From Granulicella mallensis (lineage in GTDB: Bacteria; Acidobacteriota; Terriglobia; Terriglobales; Acidobacteriaceae): a stretch of DNA of 64,000 nucleotides. Positions within the stretch are counted from its first letter, which is position 1. Each line of letters begins with the position of its first letter. The position numbers and the translations under genes were made by a program. The stretch lies in NCBI RefSeq assembly GCF_014203225.1, contig NZ_JACHIO010000006.1:248001-312000 (forward strand), written 5' to 3'. The notes under the pieces are model-generated. The model had not been told where the DNA came from, did no database searches, and worked only from the letters and a program-made list of their open reading frames with translations. Below are positions 8,895-15,767 of the stretch, one piece after another.

Positions 8895-8920
8895 AAAGGG
8901 CGGGGATGAACCCGCCCTTT
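8895..8920. terminator. Strong intrinsic hairpin
   Basis: AAAGGGCGGG and CCCGCCCTTT form a perfect 10-bp stem around a 6-nt loop. It lies between the DUF2251-like gene (+) and tRNA-Leu (-), so it can end both transcripts. Confidence 0.8.
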
Positions 8921-8934
8921 GTCACATCAGATCT

Positions 8935-9021
8935 TGGTGCCGAAAAGAGGACTCGAACCTCCACACCCTTGCGAGTACATGGACCTGAACCATGCGCGTC
9001 TGCCAATTCCGCCATTTCGGC
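8935..9021 (-). tRNA. tRNA-Leu, anticodon CAG
   Basis: Read on the minus strand, the acceptor GCCGAAA pairs with TTTCGGC. The anticodon stem CATGG/CCATG holds loop TTCAGGT (anticodon CAG). There is a long class II variable arm, a T arm with GGTTCGAGTCC, and an encoded CCA end at 8935-8937. The length of 87 nt and the long variable arm fit tRNA-Leu. All arms pair well. Confidence 0.95.
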
Positions 9022-9203
9022 TCACTTCAGCCGAGCGCCTGGCGCCAACTGCGTGAACTCTTAGTTTCCCAGAGGGGTGCACCTCGTGTCAAACTGTTCT
9101 CCCGTTGAGCTGTTGAACTCTTGAAATTTGGCGAATCGTTTTCTTCACAGTCCTCGTCGAACTAACCACAACGACCTAGCGTAGAGGAGCCGTCTACAAT
9201 CTG

Positions 9204-9458
9204 ATGAGTAAGTCCTCGACCGATACCTTGGCCAGCCAGCAACAAATTCCCGAAGAAGTTGCGCTTGAGATCCGCCGCCTGGCGCACGATCTCTCCAACT
9301 CCCTTGAAGTCATCGTCCAGACCAGCTACCTGCTGAGTATGGCCGAGCTCAAGGAGCCGGCCAGCGACTGGCTGCGAATGCTCGACTCCGGGGTGCAGAA
9401 GGCGCTCGAACTAAACCTGGAATTACGCGAGTTCGTGAAGAAACACACGCCGCGATAA
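9204..9458 (+). CDS. Small protein resembling an isolated histidine-kinase DHp helix hairpin
   Basis: This 84-residue protein is all-helical in appearance. It contains RRLAHDLSNSLEVIVQTSYLL, which looks like the H-box of a sensor kinase (HDLxNxLxxI), followed by a second amphipathic helix. No ATPase domain follows; the frame stops after KKHTPR. It could be a phosphotransfer or dimerisation partner, or a remnant. Acidobacterial genomes have many kinases with this H-box style, but assignment here is inference only. Confidence 0.55.
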   Translation: MSKSSTDTLASQQQIPEEVALEIRRLAHDLSNSLEVIVQTSYLLSMAELKEPASDWLRMLDSGVQKALELNLELREFVKKHTPR

Positions 9459-9461
9459 AGA

Positions 9462-9530
9462 GCGAGTCAGCGAGTCAGCCACAAATCTACTGCTGACTTG
9501 CTGACGCGAAGCAAGCTGACTCGCTGACTT
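9462..9530. repeat. Octamer GAGTCAGC inverted repeats
   Basis: Two tandem GAGTCAGC units are followed, after a short gap, by inverted units (GCTGACTT, GCTGACTC). Together they can fold into a hairpin between the convergent genes at 9204 (+) and 9535 (-). It may serve as a shared terminator or be a REP-like element. Confidence 0.6.
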
Positions 9531-9534
9531 CCCC

Positions 9535-11199
9535 TCACTCCGCAGCAGCAATGGCCGCAACGATCTTGTCCATCGCAACCCGATCCGCCGAACTCTGCGG
9601 CGAGTGATCGTCCACCACAATAGAAAAAATAACCTGCCGCCCGCTTGCGCCGTCGAGATATCCCGAAAGCGCCCGCGACTCGCCCAGCGTCCCCGTCTTC
9701 GCGAAGACATGATCTTTGAGCGGCGTATCAGCAAAGCGTGCGGCCAGCGATCCATCCTCGCCGCCCACTGGCAACGCGGTCTTCCATCGCGAAAACCATG
9801 GCTGCTTTGCCGCGTAAGCCAATAGCTGCGCTGTCGCACGTGGCGCAACGAGATCATGGGTGCTCAGGCCCGAGCCATCGTAGAAGACGAAGTCGTCTCC
9901 ATCGAGCCCCGCGTGCAGCAGAAAAGCACGCACCATGCGCGCGCCTCCAACCGTCGATCCCTGACCACAGGAGACGTGCTGCCCGAGATGATGCAACAGC
10001 AACTCCGCATGTAAGTTCTGGCTGACCTTGTCGGTAAAGATCACGTCCTCGGCCAGCGTCGCGGACGTATGCGAGGCCAGGACCTCCTCCTGCGACCACA
10101 AGGATTCGCAGGAGTCGCCCGTCGATCCAGCGTTGAATGTAGCCTCTTCCTGTCCACCGGGCGCATGCAGAACAGACGAGAACCCCCGCCCATCGACCAC
10201 CGGTCTATGCTGTCCCCGGGCCTCACCGGTAACGGTAATGCCCCGTTCCAGCAACATGCTGCGCAGGGCCATTGCCGCATACACTGCAGGGTCGTCGATA
10301 GCAATGTACTCGACATCCGGCCTGGCATCCGCAGCCAGTTCTCCATAGACTCGCAGCACGCGAGAGCCCGGCGCATGTTCGACCTGTACCCCTGGCGAGG
10401 GAGCGTGCGCCTCCCCGGTTGTCACCTCGGATTGCACGCTGTAATAGGGCACGCCATTCTGTTCGAGTTCCACGATCGCTGCCCGATCCGCCGGCCCCTC
10501 TGCCGGCTTGATCGCCTTGCGAGGAGTGATGGTCAGACGCAGTTCGTTATCCGAGATCGTGAGCGCGCTGACAGGAGCGCCATAGCCCCACACCAGATCG
10601 TCGGCCTCCCAACCCTCCGCATAGGGCTCCCACGGAAACAGCGTATCGTCGCCGATGATCCTGCCTGTGACGCGCTTCACGCCCTTGGCCACGAGTTGAT
10701 CGGCCAACACCTCCAGGTCATGGAGAGCGGGCGGTTTTACCTTGTCCTTTGCCCGTTGGGCGGGGGGCACATACGGCAGGTTGTCCGCTCCGAAGTTCGC
10801 ATCGCCTCCACCGGCAAGCACGAGGTCGCCGTTCACTACGCCGGTAGCCTCGTCGAGCTTGCCATAGAGACGTGTCTCGAAGGTTCTGTTTGGGCCGAGC
10901 AACGCCATGGCAGCCGTCGTGGTGAAGAGCTTGTTATTCGAGGCCGGGCGAAACAGCTTGCCCTCATCGAGACCATAGAGCGGCACGCCGTCCAGCGTTG
11001 TGACGGCGATCCCCCAATGAGCGCGGGAGACGGCAGGATCGGCCAGCAGGGCTTCGATCGTCGCTCCCAGAGGCGTGCCCGATCCCGTCGGGAATGCGGG
11101 ATGAACGACAGGTGGCGGAACGATGGAGGGCGTTTGGGCGGAGGCTGTAAGACCGGTAACGAGACCCAGGGCGAACACAAGACTGCAGGAGGCACGCAT
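9535..11199 (-). CDS. dacB: D-alanyl-D-alanine carboxypeptidase/endopeptidase (PBP4, S13 family)
   Basis: The 554-residue protein has a signal peptide (SLVFALGLVTGLTASAQ) and the penicillin-binding motifs of family S13: SNNK (Ser87, Lys90), YDGSGLS in the role of SxN, and FAKTGTLGES as KTG. It cleaves the terminal D-alanine or crosslinks of peptidoglycan in the periplasm. Length and the insertion between the first two motifs fit DacB. Its start codon lies head-to-head with that of folP (the CATG at 11197-11200), so the folP promoter must lie within this gene. Confidence 0.93.
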   Translation of the reverse strand: MRASCSLVFALGLVTGLTASAQTPSIVPPPVVHPAFPTGSGTPLGATIEALLADPAVSRAHWGIAVTTLDGVPLYGLDEGKLFRPASNNKLFTTTAAMALLGPNRTFETRLYGKLDEATGVVNGDLVLAGGGDANFGADNLPYVPPAQRAKDKVKPPALHDLEVLADQLVAKGVKRVTGRIIGDDTLFPWEPYAEGWEADDLVWGYGAPVSALTISDNELRLTITPRKAIKPAEGPADRAAIVELEQNGVPYYSVQSEVTTGEAHAPSPGVQVEHAPGSRVLRVYGELAADARPDVEYIAIDDPAVYAAMALRSMLLERGITVTGEARGQHRPVVDGRGFSSVLHAPGGQEEATFNAGSTGDSCESLWSQEEVLASHTSATLAEDVIFTDKVSQNLHAELLLHHLGQHVSCGQGSTVGGARMVRAFLLHAGLDGDDFVFYDGSGLSTHDLVAPRATAQLLAYAAKQPWFSRWKTALPVGGEDGSLAARFADTPLKDHVFAKTGTLGESRALSGYLDGASGRQVIFSIVVDDHSPQSSADRVAMDKIVAAIAAAE

Positions 11200-12139
11200 G
11201 GCCGCAGTCTACATCTACAATTCGCAGATGACCTTCGCCCCGCGTCCACACTTTGATTGGCGGCTCCGCACCCGAACGCTCGCACTGGGCGAGCGAACGC
11301 TGATCATGGCGATCGTCAACCTGACGTCCGACAGCTTCTCCGGCGACGGCGTCGCCCGGCAGGACACAGGCCATACGACCGCAGCCGGAATCGCCGCAGC
11401 CGTCGCAGCCGTCGACAGCGGCGCCGACATCATCGATCTTGGCGCGGAGTCGACGCGGCCCACCTCCGAGCCGCTTAGCTCCGAAGAGGAACAACTGCGC
11501 CTGCTGCCCGTTCTCGAAGGCCTGTTACGGGAGCGCTCCCAGGCGATCGTCTCCGTCGATACGTACCACGCGGCCACGGCACGGAACGCAGCCCTTATGG
11601 GGGCTGAGATCATCAATGATGTCTCCGGCCTGTTATGGGATAAAGCCATGGCCACAACCGTCGCCTCCGCACACTGTGGCCTGCTGCTGATGCATACCCG
11701 CGGCCGTCCGCAGGACTGGCGCGCCCTGCCCCCTTTGACTCCGGAAGAGGTCGTTCCCCTAGTGCAGGAGGGCCTGCGGGAGCAGCTCATGGTGGCCCAG
11801 TCCGCCGGCATCTCCCGGGAGCATATCGTCATCGATCCGGGATTCGGCTTCGGCAAGCTGGGCCGGGACAACTTCGCGCTGTTGACGGGTCTTCACCAAC
11901 TCAGCAAGCTTGGTTACCCTCTCCTGGCCGGGGTCTCGCGCAAAGCCTTTCTCGGTGAGGCGGTGCGTGCCGTCCAGCCGGCAGACCTGCCCCTCGCCGA
12001 GGCACGTCGTACTGCAACCATCGCCGCAAACGTCGCCGCAGTCTTGAATGGAGCGCACATTCTGCGGGTGCACGATGTGCAGCAGGCAAGAGAAGCGGCG
12101 GCAGTAACAGATGCGGTAAAAGCGAGTGGTAAGTGGTAA
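11198..12139 (+). CDS. folP: Dihydropteroate synthase
   Basis: The enzyme joins p-aminobenzoate and dihydropterin pyrophosphate in folate synthesis. Motifs seen: IMAIVNLTSDSFS, DIIDLGAESTRP, EIINDVSG, DPGFGFGKLGRDNF and AGVSRKAFLG. The start at 11198 is supported by AGGAGG five bases upstream; ATG 11228 is the alternative and would remove ten residues. The last codons (encoding SGKW) and the stop are made from the AAGTGG repeat that follows, so the C terminus seems to have been shaped by that repeat. The gene is convergent with frr. Confidence 0.93.
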   Translation: MAAVYIYNSQMTFAPRPHFDWRLRTRTLALGERTLIMAIVNLTSDSFSGDGVARQDTGHTTAAGIAAAVAAVDSGADIIDLGAESTRPTSEPLSSEEEQLRLLPVLEGLLRERSQAIVSVDTYHAATARNAALMGAEIINDVSGLLWDKAMATTVASAHCGLLLMHTRGRPQDWRALPPLTPEEVVPLVQEGLREQLMVAQSAGISREHIVIDPGFGFGKLGRDNFALLTGLHQLSKLGYPLLAGVSRKAFLGEAVRAVQPADLPLAEARRTATIAANVAAVLNGAHILRVHDVQQAREAAAVTDAVKASGKW

Positions 12140-12246
12140 GTGACAAGTGGCAAGTGGCAAGTGGCAAGTGATAAGACCGTTCGCGGCATCCTTCACAGAT
12201 GGGGCGAGGCCTTCACTTGCCACTTATCACTTACCACTTGTCACTC
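12124..12246. repeat. Tandem AAGTGGC units in inverted arrangement
   Basis: The left part (12124-12175) carries repeated AAGTGGT/AAGTGAC/AAGTGGC heptamers. The right part (12213-12246) carries the inverted form (CACTTGCCACTTATCACTT). They can fold into a long hairpin between the convergent folP and frr genes. The same heptamer family recurs around 21640-21990. Confidence 0.8.
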
Positions 12247-12252
12247 TGCTTC

Positions 12253-12837
12253 TTACAGCGTCATCACTTCTTTTTCCTTCGCTTTGAAGAGGTCCTCAAC
12301 GCGCTTGATCTGAGAGTCCGTAAGCTGCTGAATCTCTTCATTGGCGCGCTTTTCGTCGTCAGCCGAGATCAGCTTGTCCTTGGCGGCCTTCTTCACCGTC
12401 TCATTGCCGTCGCGACGGATATTGCGGATGGAGGTCTTGTGATCTTCGAGCACCCCGGCGAGCTGTTTGATCCCCTCACGGCGGCGCTCCTCGGTCATCG
12501 GCGGGATAGGAACACGGATGATCTTGCCGTCGTGCATGGGATTGAATCCCTGACTGCTGGTGCGGATGGCCTTTTCGATCGCCTGTACCAGGGATTGCTC
12601 CCATGGCTGGACGACGATCAGGTTGGCCTCAGGCGTGGTGACCTGCGCAACCTGCGCAATCGCAGTCTCCGTACCATAGTAGTCAACCTTGACGTTATCG
12701 AGCATATGAACGGAAGCCCGGCCCGTACGGACACTCAACAGGTTGGCGCGGAAGTCTTCCGCAGTCTTGTCCATGCGCGACTTCAACTCCTCGTACACGC
12801 CCTTCAGTGCGACTATGCTCGCCATTGCCGATGCCAT
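12253..12837 (-). CDS. frr: Ribosome recycling factor
   Basis: The protein of about 194 residues shows the full RRF pattern: RTGRASVHMLDNVKVDYYG, ANLIVVQPWE, GKIIRVPIPPMTEERR, NETVKKAAKD and a C-terminal helix. It frees ribosomes from mRNA after termination with EF-G. The start at 12837 is chosen because GGAGG lies nine bases upstream; in-frame starts further upstream would add up to nine residues. It is not next to pyrH or tsf here, unlike in many bacteria. Confidence 0.95.
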   Translation of the reverse strand: MASAMASIVALKGVYEELKSRMDKTAEDFRANLLSVRTGRASVHMLDNVKVDYYGTETAIAQVAQVTTPEANLIVVQPWEQSLVQAIEKAIRTSSQGFNPMHDGKIIRVPIPPMTEERRREGIKQLAGVLEDHKTSIRNIRRDGNETVKKAAKDKLISADDEKRANEEIQQLTDSQIKRVEDLFKAKEKEVMTL

Positions 12838-13212
12838 TGTGTTGCTGTCCTCCATTGAATACAACGCCTGATTTTACAGACGTTGACGGTTTGATGTGAA
12901 AAAACGGCGAAAAACCCGGATCTTTACGGGTTATAGGCTAAGATCAAAGCGTCGGAACAGTTGGAAAGCTGCCTCTGCAAAACCAGCAGTATCTTTGTAG
13001 TGAATCGCTTTCCGATTGACTTAGCACCAGCCACTCGATACGATAAGACAACTGCTCAGAACTTTGTTGTTGATGATGTGTCTAAGAACGTAAAGGACAC
13101 GATGTTCTGCGCGGTTCATCCCGAAGGTTTTAGCTTCAGAAGCATCCAAACGGAAAGCCGACGGCATCTTTAGACTTGAACGCATCCAACAACGAATAGG
13201 GACATACTACTT
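12838..13212. other. Intergenic region upstream of the exosortase target gene
   Basis: About 375 bases between frr (-) and the sorting-signal protein (+) contain no convincing gene. Short frames present have no recognisable features. It must hold divergent promoters and a long leader for the gene at 13213. I looked for a cyclic-di-GMP (GEMM) riboswitch and did not see its conserved core. Confidence 0.5.
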
Positions 13213-13413
13213 ATGAAGAAGACCTTTCTGTTCGCGACCATTGCCCTCGCCTTCATGGCAGCTATGCCAATGCATGCACAATCCGTGCTGACCGGCTGCA
13301 CGGATACTCCAGAGAATCCTACCCTGATTCTGGCAGGCCTCTCCGGTGGCGCGTACGCTGTGTCCGCACTCAGGACGCGTCTTCGCGCACGCCGCAAGTC
13401 AGACCAAAAGTAA
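13213..13413 (+). CDS. PExPT-type C-terminal sorting-signal protein (exosortase substrate)
   Basis: This 66-residue protein has a signal peptide (KKTFLFATIALAFMAAMPMHAQS), a very short mature part (VLTGCTDT) and a C-terminal tripartite tail. The tail consists of PENPT, the hydrophobic stretch LILAGLSGGAYAVSAL and the basic end RTRLRARRK. PENPT fits the PExPT variant of PEP-CTERM signals. It lies 31 bases before an exosortase gene, as in dedicated one-substrate systems. The mature peptide is so short that it may act as a carrier or anchor rather than an enzyme. Confidence 0.85.
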   Translation: MKKTFLFATIALAFMAAMPMHAQSVLTGCTDTPENPTLILAGLSGGAYAVSALRTRLRARRKSDQK

Positions 13414-13444
13414 AACCTGGTGAGTTGCAGCTTGATGGCTGCTG

Positions 13445-15073
13445 GTGTCTTCTTTGTCGAGCATCTTTCCAGAGCGATTCAGGCCGCAAGTCGCCGTCGC
13501 GTACGCTTCAGTGTGCGCGGCGGTAGGCCTCTTAAGTATCTACGGTTCCGTACAGGCACTGCTTGAAATCTGGAGAACCGACCAGCTCAAATCGATAGGA
13601 ATGGTGGTTCCTATTATTTGCTTCGCCCTGATTTTAAGGGCCTGGCGATCGATTGGGTGGGTGACTGAAGGCTCTTGGTGGGGCTTCGCAGTTCTGGCAA
13701 CCTCCTCCATCCTCATGTTTCTTCGCGATCAGATGCTGCTGATCGTAACCGTTAATAAAGACTGGCTGCTGCAACTGCCACCGCTTCCACTGGTAGCAGT
13801 GATTTATGCGACCGGCATGGTATTGCTCTTCGGCGGCAAGCGCCTCCTGCGTGCTGCCTGGTTCCCCATTCTTTTAATGTGGGCCGTTATCCCTGTTCCC
13901 CAGACCTTCAGTCATTTTGTCGATCTTCCGCTTCAGCATGCCGGGGCATCCGTCGCGCGCGGTTTTGCCCATCTCATCGGCGCAAAGCTCAGCACCGTGG
14001 ACCTCAACATCCTGTTCGCTCCCAGGTTTGGGATGTTCATCGCCCCCGGATGCGATGGTCTGCGCGGATCGATCACCCTGGGACTCACCGCGATCGTGGT
14101 CGGCTATGTCTACCGCTTTCGCTGGTTCATCTTTGCGCCGTTAGTGGCTGGCGCAGTCCTGCTGGGATATGTCTTTAACCTGCTGCGCCTGTGCAGCCTG
14201 GTGGTCTATGACCGGATCGCGGTCTCCTTTCCTGCGCTGCAGGCCCACGAGCAGTTAGCCGATCACATCGTAGGCGCCTGCTTGTTTCTGCTGGCGGCGT
14301 TCCTGTTCTTCACCGCCATTGAGCACCTGCGTCGCACGCCGGAAGATGTGAACGCTGCGCCGCCGGAAGAGAAGCCGTCACGCGGCCCGGTGGCAGTGCC
14401 CTACCTCGCAAAGGTAGCGGCCATCCTGATCCTGTCGACCGTCTTCGGCCTTGAGGCGGTGCACACCGCGCATGTCGACGCGATGGCCGTGAAGTCCGCG
14501 GCCGCTCCTCCTCCCATGCCCCAGCACATCGGCAACTTCTCGCTGGTACGCTCCTGGGCCGAGGGTTTGGTCGACGGAACCGTAGTCTACGTGTGGGGCG
14601 AGTACGAGGCGCCGGGAGATGCCCCTGGGGTCGCCGGGACGCATGTCTCTCTTGGGATCTCTCCGGAGCTGGGCGTGCACGATGCCGAGGTCTGCCACAT
14701 CGCCCGGGGCGAGAACCCAACCTGGCATGGGCAGATCGAATCGCCCTCTACGCAGGGACCGGTCGACCTGACCGCCGCAACCTATAACGATGGCCTGACG
14801 CAAAAGCTGGAAGCCTCCACCGTATGCGATGGCGGGGCCTGCAGGCAGTATTCGCAGACCAGCCAGCATGTAACCCTGGTGTACGCCAAGCCGCACCGCG
14901 GACTACCGCTCCAGGCCGACGCAACGCGCCCCGTCCCCGTGCTGCTGAAGATCGAAACCTCCGATACAAGCTCCCCTGTGAGCTCAATCGAACCCAAGCT
15001 GGCCGCCGGACTGCAGGAGTTCCTGAAGAGCGCGGACCTCGTCGGCCTGACCGTTCCCTACAGCAGACGCTAG
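13445..15073 (+). CDS. Exosortase with C-terminal EpsI-like extension (XrtJ-like)
   Basis: The 542-residue protein has an N-terminal multi-helix membrane domain with the exosortase triad: Cys203 in APGCDGLRG, Arg248 in NLLRLCSLVVYDR and His268/His274 in HEQLADHIVG. After about residue 310 comes another membrane helix and a periplasmic domain of about 200 residues, like the EpsI partner fused to some exosortases. It should cleave the PExPT signal of the preceding protein in the inner membrane and may transfer the product to an acceptor. I recall a one-target acidobacterial class named exosortase J. The start is GTG without a clear ribosome site, so the N terminus is uncertain. Confidence 0.88.
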   Translation: MSSLSSIFPERFRPQVAVAYASVCAAVGLLSIYGSVQALLEIWRTDQLKSIGMVVPIICFALILRAWRSIGWVTEGSWWGFAVLATSSILMFLRDQMLLIVTVNKDWLLQLPPLPLVAVIYATGMVLLFGGKRLLRAAWFPILLMWAVIPVPQTFSHFVDLPLQHAGASVARGFAHLIGAKLSTVDLNILFAPRFGMFIAPGCDGLRGSITLGLTAIVVGYVYRFRWFIFAPLVAGAVLLGYVFNLLRLCSLVVYDRIAVSFPALQAHEQLADHIVGACLFLLAAFLFFTAIEHLRRTPEDVNAAPPEEKPSRGPVAVPYLAKVAAILILSTVFGLEAVHTAHVDAMAVKSAAAPPPMPQHIGNFSLVRSWAEGLVDGTVVYVWGEYEAPGDAPGVAGTHVSLGISPELGVHDAEVCHIARGENPTWHGQIESPSTQGPVDLTAATYNDGLTQKLEASTVCDGGACRQYSQTSQHVTLVYAKPHRGLPLQADATRPVPVLLKIETSDTSSPVSSIEPKLAAGLQEFLKSADLVGLTVPYSRR

Positions 15074-15541
15074 AGGGCGTCACCAAACGGCACCTGGAGT
15101 CTGGTCGAACCGTATAGTCGGTTTGTCGAGGCAGGGATCGGAAGGGCATGGCTTCAGCCATGCCGCAAAGGCAGTGTTGACAGGCCCTTTCCACTCTGCC
15201 GAAGAACCGGGCCCCGGCGAGCCGCTTTTGCTCGCTGGGTGGTAACGCCGGAGTGAAGCCCACAGGGCGCAACGACTGAATTGCCTTCCTTCGTGCGACC
15301 AGGCTGCACAAGAACCACCAGAGACACGTTCGAGGATGTGGCCACCCGTTTCGCCGCAATCAAAGAAAGCAATTCAGTCGCTCCGGCTGCGCCTTCACTC
15401 CAGCCTTCGGCAGAGAGGTATGGGCCTTCGGCCCGGTTTCCTGCGGCATGGCTGAAGCCATGCCCTTAACGAAACAGTGCCACAGCGAGCCATTTGCACA
15501 ATCGAACTTCATCCCAACAGCCGTTTGATGACACACCCTAA
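15073..15541. repeat. Large palindromic repeat, copy A
   Basis: The left half carries GGCATGGCTTCAGCCATGCC, CTCTGCCGAAG and GACTGAATTGC. The right half carries their inverted forms (GCAATTCAGTCG, CTTCACTCCAGCC, TTCGGCAGAG, GGCATGGCTGAAGCCATGCC). The outer ends are GGGCGTCACCAAACGG and CGTTTGATGACACACCCT. It begins at the exosortase stop codon. The left arm is interrupted at about 15211-15247 by a small hairpin module (CCCCGGCGAGC..GCTGGGTGG). Related copies lie at 18948, 24750, 35951 and 44090. Confidence 0.85.
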
Positions 15542-15767
15542 AGCTTTTGCCTTTGTTTTTCCTATCCACGCTTTACGGTTTTGGCGACGCGAATGAAAAG
15601 CAAATTCGTTATGAAAAAGGCAACTGCAAAACGTGGGCTTCAGGTCCGGGAGCAGGGTTCGGAGGAAGATCTTGATTTATGTACGCCGAAGGGTCGCCGC
15701 TACACTTCGCTTCTCCCGAGTAGCAGTGCATCCCCTATAATCAAGATTCCCTTCGTTCGCGCAGGGT

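Noticed and set aside
12961-13173. Possible 70-residue gene upstream of the exosortase target
   Set aside because: No ribosome site, Cys/Phe-rich random-looking sequence, no family resemblance; more likely leader sequence.
12864-13212. Cyclic-di-GMP (GEMM) riboswitch before the exosortase target
   Set aside because: A stretch AAAGCCGACGG looked suggestive, but the conserved GEMM core and tetraloop/receptor pairing are not present.
15542-15767. Gene in the remaining gap before bamA
   Set aside because: The frame at 15581-15808 runs into bamA in another frame and has no start signal; the region more likely carries the bamA promoter.
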